A stretch of 64,000 nt of DNA, taken from positions 1 through 64,000 of the forward strand of contig CALURJ010000003.1 in the NCBI GenBank assembly GCA_944323145.1, written 5' to 3'. This document shows, piece by piece, positions 44,053 through 52,318 of this stretch. The notes under the pieces were generated by a model, which did no database searches, had not been told where the DNA came from, and saw nothing but the letters and a program-made list of their open reading frames with translations. This DNA is from Candidatus Gastranaerophilales bacterium. GTDB lineage: Bacteria; Cyanobacteriota; Vampirovibrionia; Gastranaerophilales; Gastranaerophilaceae. The position numbers were made by a program, and so were the translations under genes. How positions within the stretch are numbered: position 1 is the first letter of the stretch; every line of letters starts with the position of its first letter.

Positions 44053-44083
44053 CAAAGTATGGTAGAAAAACGAGGAGTAATGT

Positions 44084-45044
44084 ATGAGAAAGAATAGTGT
44101 GAATTGTAACTTCGGGGGGGGGGCCTTTAGGCTTCGCCGGAGGCTCAGAGGTTAAGAGGTCAGGAAGGCAAGCTGATATCGGCGGGCAGAGCCCGTGTAA
44201 AAATAAATTCCTTCCCTTATTAGGGAAGGAAATAGAAATTCCCTTAAACAAAAAAACGGCCTTTACTCTTGCTGAGGTTCTAATTACTCTCGGAATTATC
44301 GGTGTTGTTGCGGCAATGACCATTCCTTCAATTGTCGGAAAATATCAGCGAAAGACGCTTGAAAGTCAGTTTAAGAAAACAATTTCAGTTGTTTCTCAAG
44401 TTATTCTGAAATCAAAATCAGAAATGGGAATTGAGAATTTTTCACAATATTGTACAAATTACGATGAGGCTAATAATTTATACACAAATACTAAAGAGTG
44501 TTATAATGTGCTATATCGCAACTTGTTAGCTAAAAATATAAATAGTAAATATGAAAACTGGTCTGCTGGCTGGAGCTATGATATTAGCCGTGAACCTGAG
44601 TCGATAAAAACTTATAATGGTAAGCAGACACTTACTGCAAGTGCTCTTGCTGTAAGCGGATATGGAATATTTAGTACATTTTCGATGTCTGATGGAAGTT
44701 TTATTAACTTTTATATAGGTGAAAGGAATTTATTAATTTCGGTTGATACTAACGGTTTTAAGGCACCGAATAAATTTGGTCATGATATTTTTATACTATA
44801 TGTGAATCCTAAAAATGATGCTGTTTATTTTTACGTGAAACCTAATAATAACTTGACTGATGAAGATATTCAAAATGGTATTGATGACGGGACATACAAA
44901 GAGGATTGGCAGGCTCAAAGAGCAGGGTACCCATGCAGTATAACTTCAAACCAAAGGGCCAACGGTATAGGGTGTATTTACTATGCATTAATAGATAAAT
45001 GCCCGTATGATTCTTCAAAACGGTATTTTGAATGTCTGCCCTAG
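44084..45044 (+). CDS. Type IV prepilin-like gene C, phase-variable and out of frame at a G10 tract
   Basis: ATG at 44084, after a GAGGAG site, opens MRKNSVNCNF, then G10 (44114-44123), and stops soon after. The prepilin frame is offset and is open from 44103 to 45044, so one G less (G9) or two more would join them. The body encodes FTLAEVLITLGIIGVVAAMTIPSIV, a variable pilin-like region with several Cys, and VDTNGFKAPNKFGHDIF. It is the best preserved of the three phase-off copies: no other lesion is seen. The leader module between the tract and FTLAE closely matches that of prepilin B. Confidence 0.72.
44114..44230 (+). repeat. G10 tract and leader repeat module of prepilin C
   Basis: G10 lies at 44114-44123. 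The next about 107 bp is stop-free in the prepilin frame (PLGFAGGSEVKRSGRQADI then CKNKFLPLLGK) and is near-identical in layout to the module at 31938-32045. Confidence 0.8.
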
Positions 45045-45052
45045 GATTTTTG

Positions 45053-45098
45053 TTATTTGCCAAAATAGTTTTTCAAACCGACAGCGAGTTTTTTGTTT
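45053..45098. repeat. 46-bp direct repeat, copy 1 (duplicate of the sigma-gene 3' end)
   Basis: This copy matches 45776-45821 over 46 bp with one mismatch. The second copy is the last 15 codons of the sigma-factor gene, so copy 1 is a partial duplicate that lies after the prepilin C stop. Confidence 0.85.
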
Positions 45099-45151
45099 AT
45101 AGGTGATAACTTTTCTAATATTTATGTTAGAATCTATTTTGGTATTATTTT

Positions 45152-45616
45152 ATGGAAAATAAGTATAAACATTTTTCAGATTTTAACTGTGACAGCCGAC
45201 ATTTTGCAGAATATGTCCGAAAAAATACTATCGGAATGTCTGTTGCACAGCAAATAGAATTTGCAAGAAAAGTTTATACAAAAGATTTGTTGAATAGCAG
45301 ACTAACAGTTGGTTTCTTGAGTGATGATGTTAAAAACATGCTTGGGAGCAATGCTAAATTATTAAATTTTTCAATGGATAATATGATTAAAAACAGACTA
45401 TCTCATCCAGAAGTCACTGATGAGGATTATGCAAAAATTGTAAAAATAATTAAATCACCTTCAAAATATTATAGATCAAAAAGCGGGTATGATGTAATAC
45501 TCTTCAAAGAAGATGAAAAATATTATAAGTTGGTAATTAAAACTACGCGTAACAGAAAAGAAAATTTTGTAAAGTCGTTACATTTGCTAAATAAAGACAG
45601 GTATAATAAATATTAA
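45152..45616 (+). CDS. Small BECR-fold (PBECR/RelE-like) nuclease-type protein
   Basis: The 154-aa product resembles phage-associated barnase/EndoU/colicin/RelE-like domains in its C-terminal half: a helix with NMIKNRLSHPEVTDEDYAKIVKII, then KYYRSKSGYDVILFKEDEKYYKLVIKTTRNR, the strand-turn-strand pattern typical of that fold. No antitoxin or structural phage gene is adjacent. It lies alone in a 723-bp unit bounded by a duplicated 46-bp sequence, so it may have come in with a small integrated element. There is no clear Shine-Dalgarno. The functional label is tentative. Confidence 0.4.
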   Translation: MENKYKHFSDFNCDSRHFAEYVRKNTIGMSVAQQIEFARKVYTKDLLNSRLTVGFLSDDVKNMLGSNAKLLNFSMDNMIKNRLSHPEVTDEDYAKIVKIIKSPSKYYRSKSGYDVILFKEDEKYYKLVIKTTRNRKENFVKSLHLLNKDRYNKY

Positions 45617-45626
45617 AAACAATAAA

Positions 45627-45703
45627 ATAGTCTTGATTATGTGGGCTTGCTCCACCACTGTCGCCTGTTGGCTCGGTTGCAAGATTTACCGTATCAAGAC
45701 TAT
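45627..45703 (+). ncRNA. Candidate structured RNA after the BECR-like gene
   Basis: ATAGTCTTGAT (45627-45637) and ATCAAGACTAT (45693-45703) form a perfect 11-bp closing stem. The 55 nt between them can fold further: GTGG/CCAC (45641-45655) and GCC/GGC around 45663-45672. No family is recognised. The structure might be a transcript end, an element-specific RNA or a DNA recombination site. Confidence 0.3.
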
Positions 45704-45775
45704 CTGATAATATTATAACTTATTGGGATATATTTTTCAACCCCTATTTTGTAAATTACAAATAGGGTAATAAAA

Positions 45776-45821
45776 TTATTCGCCAAAATAGTTTTTCAAA
45801 CCGACAGCGAGTTTTTTGTTT
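45776..45821. repeat. 46-bp direct repeat, copy 2 (sigma-gene 3' end)
   Basis: Matches 45053-45098 with one mismatch. Here the sequence is the real end of the sigma gene. The single mismatch changes the last residue from Glu to Lys in the duplicated copy. Confidence 0.85.
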
Positions 45822-46777
45822 TTGCAAAGTTTTTTGAGCTTTGCAATTGCTCTATTTTCAATTTGCCTTATGCGTTCTCTTGAAACTCCGTATTGCGAGC
45901 CTATTTCATCCAACGTCTTTTTAGTCCCGTTATTATCAAGCCCGTAACGCAGAATAAGAACATCACGCTCTTTCGGACTTAACTGGTTAAGGATTTTTCT
46001 TATATCTTCAAACAAATTTTCCTGAGAAACCCTGCTGTCCGGCGTTATAGAATCTTCATCAACGATAAAATCAGCGATTTTGGAAGAATCCTCAGAAGAA
46101 TTCGCCGGAGTTTCCATACTAATTGTTGATTGTGCAGATTTAATAATCTGGGTTAATTTATTTACGGGAACTCCAAGCCTGTAGGCAATTTCCTGTTTTG
46201 TCGGAGAATGTCCGAGTTCTGTTGTCAAATCTATTGTTGCACGGCGGATTTTCCCGAGCGACTCTATCATATGGATAGGAAGTCTGATAATCCTTGCTTT
46301 GTCGGCAATTGCACGGGTAATTGACTGTTGAATCCACCATGTTGCATAGGTTGAGAATTTGTAGCCTTTTGTGTAATCAAACCGGCTGGCGGCTTTCATC
46401 AATCCCATATTCCCTTCCTGAATTAAATCAAGGAAAGACAGACCTCTGCCTATATATTTTTTTGCAATACTTACAACAAGTCTTAAGTTTGCGTTCACAA
46501 GAAGATTTTTTGAAAATTCATCATGCTCTTCATAGATTTTTTTTGCAAGGTCCAGCTCTTGTTCTGCTGACAGAAGCGGAATTTTCCCGATTTGCTGAAG
46601 ATAAATTCTTACGCTGTCGTCGGAATTAACACTAGAAAGGTTTTCCTGAACTTTTGGATCTTCAACGGATTCCAAAACATCTTCATCTTCGTCTGGAATT
46701 TCTATTGCATGAAAATCGACATTTTCATCAGATATATCTTCGGTTAAAAGTCCGTATTTTTCTAATTCTTTTTTCAT
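45776..46777 (-). CDS. RNA polymerase sigma-70 family factor (SigA/RpoD group)
   Basis: Sigma-70 factors direct RNA polymerase to promoters. The 333-aa protein has region 1.2 ([19 protein letters not shown]), region 2 ([39 protein letters not shown], ending [17 protein letters not shown]), region 3 ([16 protein letters not shown]) and region 4 ([13 protein letters not shown] with the [20 protein letters not shown]). It is probably the primary or a group 2 factor. I start at ATG 46777, with GAGAGAGA upstream; a longer start lies in a low-coding-quality segment. Its 3' end is duplicated at 45053-45098. Confidence 0.9.
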   Translation of the reverse strand: MKKELEKYGLLTEDISDENVDFHAIEIPDEDEDVLESVEDPKVQENLSSVNSDDSVRIYLQQIGKIPLLSAEQELDLAKKIYEEHDEFSKNLLVNANLRLVVSIAKKYIGRGLSFLDLIQEGNMGLMKAASRFDYTKGYKFSTYATWWIQQSITRAIADKARIIRLPIHMIESLGKIRRATIDLTTELGHSPTKQEIAYRLGVPVNKLTQIIKSAQSTISMETPANSSEDSSKIADFIVDEDSITPDSRVSQENLFEDIRKILNQLSPKERDVLILRYGLDNNGTKKTLDEIGSQYGVSRERIRQIENRAIAKLKKLCKNKKLAVGLKNYFGE

Positions 46778-46851
46778 TTTGCAAATTCTCTCTCTTAATC
46801 TAATAATACCGATTATAATAAAATTTTGCAATCAAATATTTGGACTATATT

Positions 46852-47589
46852 TTATTTTTTTGTAAGTTTTTGTCTGACGGTTTCAAAAATTATTGCACTT
46901 AATGCATTTGAAACATTTAGAGAGTTAAAATCCTTTAGCATAGGAATTTTTACCGTAAAGTCCGCAAGTTTCAGAAGCGATTTTGAAACCCCTGCATGTT
47001 CTGCCCCCATAATTATTGCAAAATTCATATCATTATAGTTTATATCATAATAATTATCTTTTGCTGAGGCGTCTGTTGCAACTACCCACCAGTCTGAATT
47101 TTTTAAACTTTGTACTGCACTGACCAGACTGTTTACTTTTATAATCGGAATATGGTTAATTGCCCCTGCGCTTGTTTTTTCAACGATTGCGTTAACCTGT
47201 ACATTACGTCTTGAAGGTATTATTATCCCTTCAACCCCTGCGCAAACACATGTTCTGATAATTGCTCCCAAATTGTGGGAATCTTCAACCCCGTCAAGAA
47301 TTACAAGAGATGAATTCTCATGCCGTTTTTCTAAAAATTCCTCAAGGTCTTGGTATTTTACGGGAGATATTTGTGCGATTATACCCTGATGGTTAAATTC
47401 TGCATAAGGTTGAAACTTTTCTTTTGCAACAAACTGAAAAACAATTCCGTTAGCTTTTGCAAGCTCTTTGATTTTATTAAGTTTGTTGTCGGAATGGCTA
47501 TTTTTTGAAATAAGGATTTTGTTAATTTCTCTGTCGCCGGCAATTAAAGCTTCCATTACCGAATTTTTGCCGAAAATTATATCATCCAT
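46852..47589 (-). CDS. rlmB: 23S rRNA 2'-O-ribose methyltransferase, TrmH/SpoU family
   Basis: This SPOUT enzyme methylates a guanosine ribose in 23S rRNA. The 245-aa protein has an N-terminal substrate-binding domain (DIIFGKNSVMEAL start) and a catalytic domain with ILDGVEDSHNLGAIIRTCVCAGVEGIIIP (near 97-125), FAIIMGAEHAGVSKSLLKLAD and the knot motif IPMLKDFNSLNVSNALSAIIFE. The RlmB assignment follows from length and motifs but cannot exclude a tRNA target. It overlaps nadA by one base. Confidence 0.82.
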   Translation of the reverse strand: MDDIIFGKNSVMEALIAGDREINKILISKNSHSDNKLNKIKELAKANGIVFQFVAKEKFQPYAEFNHQGIIAQISPVKYQDLEEFLEKRHENSSLVILDGVEDSHNLGAIIRTCVCAGVEGIIIPSRRNVQVNAIVEKTSAGAINHIPIIKVNSLVSAVQSLKNSDWWVVATDASAKDNYYDINYNDMNFAIIMGAEHAGVSKSLLKLADFTVKIPMLKDFNSLNVSNALSAIIFETVRQKLTKK

Positions 47590-48512
47590 TATTTTGCAGC
47601 TCCGTTTTTTGACACATCAAGCATTCTGTTTATACAATTTAGCGCTTTTGATGCAATATCTCTATCTACATCTATTTCATGTTCTTCTTTCTCAAGTGCA
47701 TTATAAATATCAACAAGTGTATGCCATTTCATATTCGGACAGATTATGCTGTTTTTAATAAGAATAAATTCTTTTTCGGGATAATCTCTTTCGAGCCTTT
47801 CAACAACACCTTTTTCTGTCGCAATAATAAAACGTTTTTTATCACTTTCTGTTGCATATTTCATAATTCCTGTTGTCGAGCCTACATAATCTGCTAGTGC
47901 AGTAACCGATTGATGGCACTCCGGATGTGCGAGAACCGGAGCATCAGGATATTTCTTTCGGGCCTTTTCAATATCTTCAGGTCTGATTTGCAAATGTGTC
48001 GGGCAAAATCCCGGATATGTAATAACTTTTACGTTCCCGAGCTGAGCTTCTACCCATTTGCCTAAATATGTGTCAGGAAGAAATAAAACTTTTTCGGCAT
48101 TAAGACTTTTAACTATTTTTACCGCATTAGAACTTGTGCAGCAAATGTCACATTCTGATTTAACTTCTGCTGTTGAATTTATGTAACATACAGTCGGAAT
48201 ATCAGGGTTTTTACTTTTGAATTCTCTCAATTGGTTTAGTGAAATCATATCTGCCATTCTGCAACCAGATTCAAGACGGGGAAGAAGGACTTTTTTATTT
48301 GGACAGAGAATTTTTGCTGTCTGCGCCATAAAATATACACCTGCAAAGAGTATTATATCTGCATCTGTTTTTGAAGCCATCTGACTTAAATATAGGGAAT
48401 CTCCGATAAAATCTGCGACATTGTCTATTTCAACATTTTGGTAACAATGTGCTAATATTACAGCATTTTTTTCTTTTTTTAATTTTTTAATTTTTTCAAT
48501 AAGTTCTTTCAT
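47589..48512 (-). CDS. nadA: Quinolinate synthase NadA
   Basis: NadA makes quinolinate for NAD from dihydroxyacetone phosphate and iminoaspartate, using a 4Fe-4S cluster. The 307-aa protein has ILAHCYQNVEIDNVADFIGDSLYLS near 18-43, a Cys in LLPRLESGCRMADM (near 84), CYINSTAEVKSECDICCTSSNAV (near 111-133), VLAHPECHQSV and GSTTGI; conserved cluster cysteines are present. nadB and nadC are not adjacent. AGGAGAG precedes ATG. It is coupled to rlmB downstream. Confidence 0.94.
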   Translation of the reverse strand: MKELIEKIKKLKKEKNAVILAHCYQNVEIDNVADFIGDSLYLSQMASKTDADIILFAGVYFMAQTAKILCPNKKVLLPRLESGCRMADMISLNQLREFKSKNPDIPTVCYINSTAEVKSECDICCTSSNAVKIVKSLNAEKVLFLPDTYLGKWVEAQLGNVKVITYPGFCPTHLQIRPEDIEKARKKYPDAPVLAHPECHQSVTALADYVGSTTGIMKYATESDKKRFIIATEKGVVERLERDYPEKEFILIKNSIICPNMKWHTLVDIYNALEKEEHEIDVDRDIASKALNCINRMLDVSKNGAAK

Positions 48513-48631
48513 TCGGGTAAACTCTCCTACATTTAGTGTAAATTTATGTTAAATTTGCGAACTTTGTAAAATATATTGTATAATAAAAATACTAGAGAGT
48601 AAATATTTATAAATTATAAGAAAAAGAAATT

Positions 48632-50314
48632 ATGGATTTAAGCAGTATACTTTCACAATTAGGCCTTGGAGCAAGCAGGAATGTTGTCTATCTATCGGTA
48701 ACTCCCAGCGTTGGTTTGGAACTTATTCAAATTGATGCAGCTTCACGTACAGTTAAAAATTATTCATACAGGCCTCTAGAATATAATGAATCTTTAAGAG
48801 AAATTGCTAATATTGAAAGCTTTAAAAATGCTGTTACGGAACTTTTTGAAGAGTTAAAAATAAATATCAAAAGCAACGTTGTTTTAAATTTACCAATGGT
48901 TCTATTCGGTAGCAAAGAGCTCCCTCTTTTGCTTGCTGATGATGCTGTTACAGAGGCATTAACTTCAGAGGTTGAACAATCTTATATATTTAAGAGATAT
49001 GAGCCTGTTGTAAGTTGGTGTGATGCAACTTCTACACAGTCAGGAGATAACAGAAGATTATTTTATTCTGCTTTGCAGAAAAATGTTGTTGACGATATTA
49101 AAAATGCTTTATTTGAACTTGGTATAACACTTGTTGGTGTTGAAATATCTTTAACTTCGATATTAAAAGCTCTTGCTTTCACCGGTCTTGCAGAAGATCA
49201 GATGAAAGACAATGTTTCATGGAATCTAATGCTTATAAATCAAAATGGCTATTCAATATGTTCCATGGTTGGAAAAAATATTGTTGAATATTATGAAGAG
49301 CCTCTTGCTATCAAGTCATTTGAAGGCGATGAAATATATAATGCCATAAATGCATCCGCACAAATCACTCTGATGAGTTACCCTGCAAACTATCTTTATA
49401 TCGTTTCTACAACTGATATGGTTAGTGCGGAACTACTTTCAAAACGTATCAGTGTTGAGGCTATTGTTAATTATTATGATAATAATGATTTTAAAAGAGA
49501 TAACCCGATTCCTGTAAGTTTGGATGTCTTAGAGGATACGGCGCATAAAATTACTTTAGAAGCTATAGGTATTGCTGCCGGTTCTGCAGTTAGTATGCCT
49601 GTCAAATTTAATTTTATGACAACTTCGTCGGAGTCAGGTGTTGAAAATCCAGATGAACCTTTCCATGTTGAGTTGGGTTCTTATGAATTTGATATATCTC
49701 CGAATGCCGCAAGAAATATATCTTTGCTTATTTCAATATTGCTTTTAATTCCGGTATTCGCTATATATATTATTGTTCCTATGCTTGAAACTCAGAAACA
49801 AAACCAACTTAATGAGCTTAATTCTAAGCTGGAACAAACAAATAATGAGATAAAAAGAATACAGGAAGAACAGAATAAGTTGAATGATTTTGATGCAAAT
49901 GCTGAAATTAAAAAGGTGCTTGGATATAATAGATCCAAACTTATGGCATATACTGCATTGGGAGAATCTGTTCCAAGAAGTTTGTGGATTACATATTTTA
50001 CTGCCAAAGATGACGGAAAAATTGATATTAAAGGAAATTCCGAAAATGTAGAGGATATATATACTTTCTTCAAAAATATGAAAGATTCTTTGATTAATAC
50101 AAAATTAAGGCTTCATAAACTTGAAATGAAAACTGATTCCGTTGACGAGGCAGTTAGTATTGATCCTAACATGCCTACTGATTATCAATTTGAAATAACA
50201 AATATGACAGATGCTGAAGTAAATGCAATAGCACAGGCAGCTGCTCAGGCTGCTGCCAATGAAGCAGATAAAAATGGGAAGACAAATAATGCTGTGCCTA
50301 GCGTAAAAAAATAA
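48632..50314 (+). CDS. Type IV pilus assembly protein, fused PilM-PilN
   Basis: PilM is an actin-like cytoplasmic protein and PilN a membrane-bound partner; together with PilO they form the inner-membrane platform of type IV pili. The 560-aa protein has an N-terminal PilM-like region (about 1-330, with VVYLSVTPSVGLELIQI, NVVLNLP and LYIVSTTD), then a membrane helix (about 379-401) and a PilN-like C-terminal region (about 405-520) with a coiled coil (LNELNSKLEQTNNEIKRIQ) and RSLWITYFTAKDDGKIDIKGNS. The fusion is an unusual arrangement for proteins that usually bind each other. A pilO-like gene follows. Confidence 0.7.
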   Translation: MDLSSILSQLGLGASRNVVYLSVTPSVGLELIQIDAASRTVKNYSYRPLEYNESLREIANIESFKNAVTELFEELKINIKSNVVLNLPMVLFGSKELPLLLADDAVTEALTSEVEQSYIFKRYEPVVSWCDATSTQSGDNRRLFYSALQKNVVDDIKNALFELGITLVGVEISLTSILKALAFTGLAEDQMKDNVSWNLMLINQNGYSICSMVGKNIVEYYEEPLAIKSFEGDEIYNAINASAQITLMSYPANYLYIVSTTDMVSAELLSKRISVEAIVNYYDNNDFKRDNPIPVSLDVLEDTAHKITLEAIGIAAGSAVSMPVKFNFMTTSSESGVENPDEPFHVELGSYEFDISPNAARNISLLISILLLIPVFAIYIIVPMLETQKQNQLNELNSKLEQTNNEIKRIQEEQNKLNDFDANAEIKKVLGYNRSKLMAYTALGESVPRSLWITYFTAKDDGKIDIKGNSENVEDIYTFFKNMKDSLINTKLRLHKLEMKTDSVDEAVSIDPNMPTDYQFEITNMTDAEVNAIAQAAAQAAANEADKNGKTNNAVPSVKK

Positions 50315-50346
50315 TTAAAATAAAAAACAGATAGGAAACATAAAAC

Positions 50347-51063
50347 GTGGAAAAATACAATATATATTTTAAAAAATTTCAAGTAGCAATAATGATTTTT
50401 GTTGCAGCTATACTCACAATTGCTTTTTTAATATATAAGACGGTTCCCGTAGTGCAAAAAATAATTGATATACAAGAGCAGCAAAAAACTCAGTCTGCTT
50501 CTCTTGCTGATGCTGAAAGAAAACTCGCAGATCTTAGAGCTGATGCTGAAAGAAGAAAAGTCGAAAGTGAAAACTTGCCAAAACTGTTTTTTAAACCTGT
50601 TAATATGGGATTAGATACAGAAGCTGCAATAGCCGAAGAATTTGCTGAAATATTGCAGCTTATAAGAGAAAATAAAATAAAAACACGTTCAATTGTTTAT
50701 GAATATGATCCGAAAGATGATAATTTTGTTAAAAACGTTCCTGAAAAATATCAGGTTTGCCGCATAACCGCTGAAATGATAGCCAATTACAGCAATTTTG
50801 AAAATTTTTTAAGAGATCTTTATAAACATGAACATTATCTGGAAATAGCTAAAATTGAAATATTGCCTTATGAAAAAAATAAAAGAATTTTACTTATAAA
50901 TATGCAGATAAAATTGTATGCTCAAAGAGATCCTTCAACTTATATCCCGCCTGCTCCAACGGCAGAAGAAGGAGCAAATAAAAGCGGCGATAGCAGTACA
51001 AAGGTTCCTTCGCCTCAAAAGGTTGATACATCGGGCGGAGTCTCTCCAGAAGCTACACAATAG
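50347..51063 (+). CDS. pilO: PilO-like type IV pilus assembly protein
   Basis: The 238-aa product has one N-terminal membrane helix (about 15-32), a coiled coil (about 38-78, ADAERKLADLRADAERRK) and a ferredoxin-like domain (about 90-200) with YQVCRITAEMIANYSNFENFLRDLYKHEHYLEIAKIEILPY, the PilO pattern. The tail is Pro/Ser-rich. GTG at 50347 has AGGAAA upstream. It directly follows the fused pilM-pilN gene, which supports the role. No pilP, pilQ or pilB gene is in the window. Confidence 0.78.
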   Translation: MEKYNIYFKKFQVAIMIFVAAILTIAFLIYKTVPVVQKIIDIQEQQKTQSASLADAERKLADLRADAERRKVESENLPKLFFKPVNMGLDTEAAIAEEFAEILQLIRENKIKTRSIVYEYDPKDDNFVKNVPEKYQVCRITAEMIANYSNFENFLRDLYKHEHYLEIAKIEILPYEKNKRILLINMQIKLYAQRDPSTYIPPAPTAEEGANKSGDSSTKVPSPQKVDTSGGVSPEATQ

Positions 51064-51065
51064 CA

Positions 51066-51923
51066 TTATTGAAATAATTTATAATTTATTCCGAACAATT
51101 TTTCTTTATTGTTTATACAGGTGGCGCAGAATGATGTTTCAAGCGAGTTATGCTTTGCATAATCTTTAAAGTCTGCTCCGCATCTTCCTCTATGGTCATT
51201 TGCGAGGAAAGGACATGTATAAACGCCTTTTGAGGTTAAAATTCTGCCGTATTCACAGTCTAAATTGTTCCATTCAAGTTCAGGAAAATTATCAAAAGGT
51301 TTGTTTTTGTCATAGAATAAGTTTACTGTAAAATTACTGTCTTTGGCATTAAATCCTGCTTTTAAACATACCTGTTTAAATTCGTTGAGAAGAGTTTTTT
51401 TATCTTCGTTGTAATAATTTGTGATGCATATTATCGGATTAAATCCATATTTAACAAGGCTTTTTATTGCGTGTATACTTTGCCTGTATGAGCCTCTGCC
51501 ACGTATGTCATCATTTTTAATTTCATTATAATGATCAATGCTCAGTTTAAATATGATTTCAAAAGAGCTTTCTTCTTCTACGCGTTTTAAGAAACGAACT
51601 TTCTTTTCGTTTATAAAAGTTCCGTTTGTAAAAATACAAACATTTGAGCGTTTCAGGCAGGCTCTTAAAATTGAATTGAAATCGGGGTGTGTCATTGGCT
51701 CTGCCCCTGTAAGGTATATACATTCAATATTTTCGTTTTTTGTATCGGCCAGTGCATTTTTTACTATATCAAACGAAATAAAGTCTTTTATATTTTTGCT
51801 CAGCGGAAAGTCTATATAACAATGCTTGCAATGCTGATTACAGTTTTTTTCGGTTAGTTCGATAAAAAGATTGTTTAATTCTTTAAGTTCACAGACGGGT
51901 GTTTGGAAAATCGCATTTTTCAT
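51066..51923 (-). CDS. Radical SAM protein with SPASM-like C-terminal cysteines
   Basis: The 285-aa protein has the radical SAM cluster motif CNQHCKHCYIDF (Cys28, Cys32, Cys35), the TGAEPMTHPDF segment and a C-terminal cysteine set (CPFLANDHRGRCG and CATC) typical of SPASM or twitch auxiliary clusters. Such enzymes often modify peptides. No precursor peptide is visible in the 77 bp up to the next gene or on the other side, so the substrate is unknown. AGAGGAG lies about 10 nt before ATG. It converges on pilO. Confidence 0.8.
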   Translation of the reverse strand: MKNAIFQTPVCELKELNNLFIELTEKNCNQHCKHCYIDFPLSKNIKDFISFDIVKNALADTKNENIECIYLTGAEPMTHPDFNSILRACLKRSNVCIFTNGTFINEKKVRFLKRVEEESSFEIIFKLSIDHYNEIKNDDIRGRGSYRQSIHAIKSLVKYGFNPIICITNYYNEDKKTLLNEFKQVCLKAGFNAKDSNFTVNLFYDKNKPFDNFPELEWNNLDCEYGRILTSKGVYTCPFLANDHRGRCGADFKDYAKHNSLETSFCATCINNKEKLFGINYKLFQ

Positions 51924-51999
51924 ATAATATCAACTCCTCTTTTTAGTTATTGATATTTTAGTTTTGTAAAACTTAAAAAAAAATTCTCCTACAGGGTAA

Positions 52000-52314
52000 T
52001 TATTTTTGAAAATCGTCAGGCTTTTTATCTTCCAGCCATTTACTCATTATATAGTGCTCGTAACTTTGTGCATAGTTGTATAGAGCGTTTACTAGAGTCC
52101 TTCCGCTTTCTGATTTCCCGACTATCAAAAAATCACCTGATTTATTTTGGGCAAGCATTATTTCTCTATGGACAATTTTGTCAACATGGTTTTTGGGATT
52201 TTTATTTATAACAAATTGTATCCACTCGCATAAAAGTTTTGTGCAAGTGGTTCTGCTGTTTATTATGTCGTCTGTTTTTGACTGTATATATTTGGAAAAT
52301 TCTTTTAGTATCAT
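52000..52314 (-). CDS. Hypothetical protein, about 104 aa, downstream of comF
   Basis: No family is recognised. The product is helical and charged with SGRTLVNALYNYAQSYEHYIMSKWLED as its densest helical part. ATG at 52314 lies 4 nt after the comF stop, so expression depends on coupling to comF. No ribosome site is visible. A role in DNA uptake beside ComF is only a guess. Confidence 0.5.
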   Translation of the reverse strand: MILKEFSKYIQSKTDDIINSRTTCTKLLCEWIQFVINKNPKNHVDKIVHREIMLAQNKSGDFLIVGKSESGRTLVNALYNYAQSYEHYIMSKWLEDKKPDDFQK

Positions 52315-52318
52315 AATT

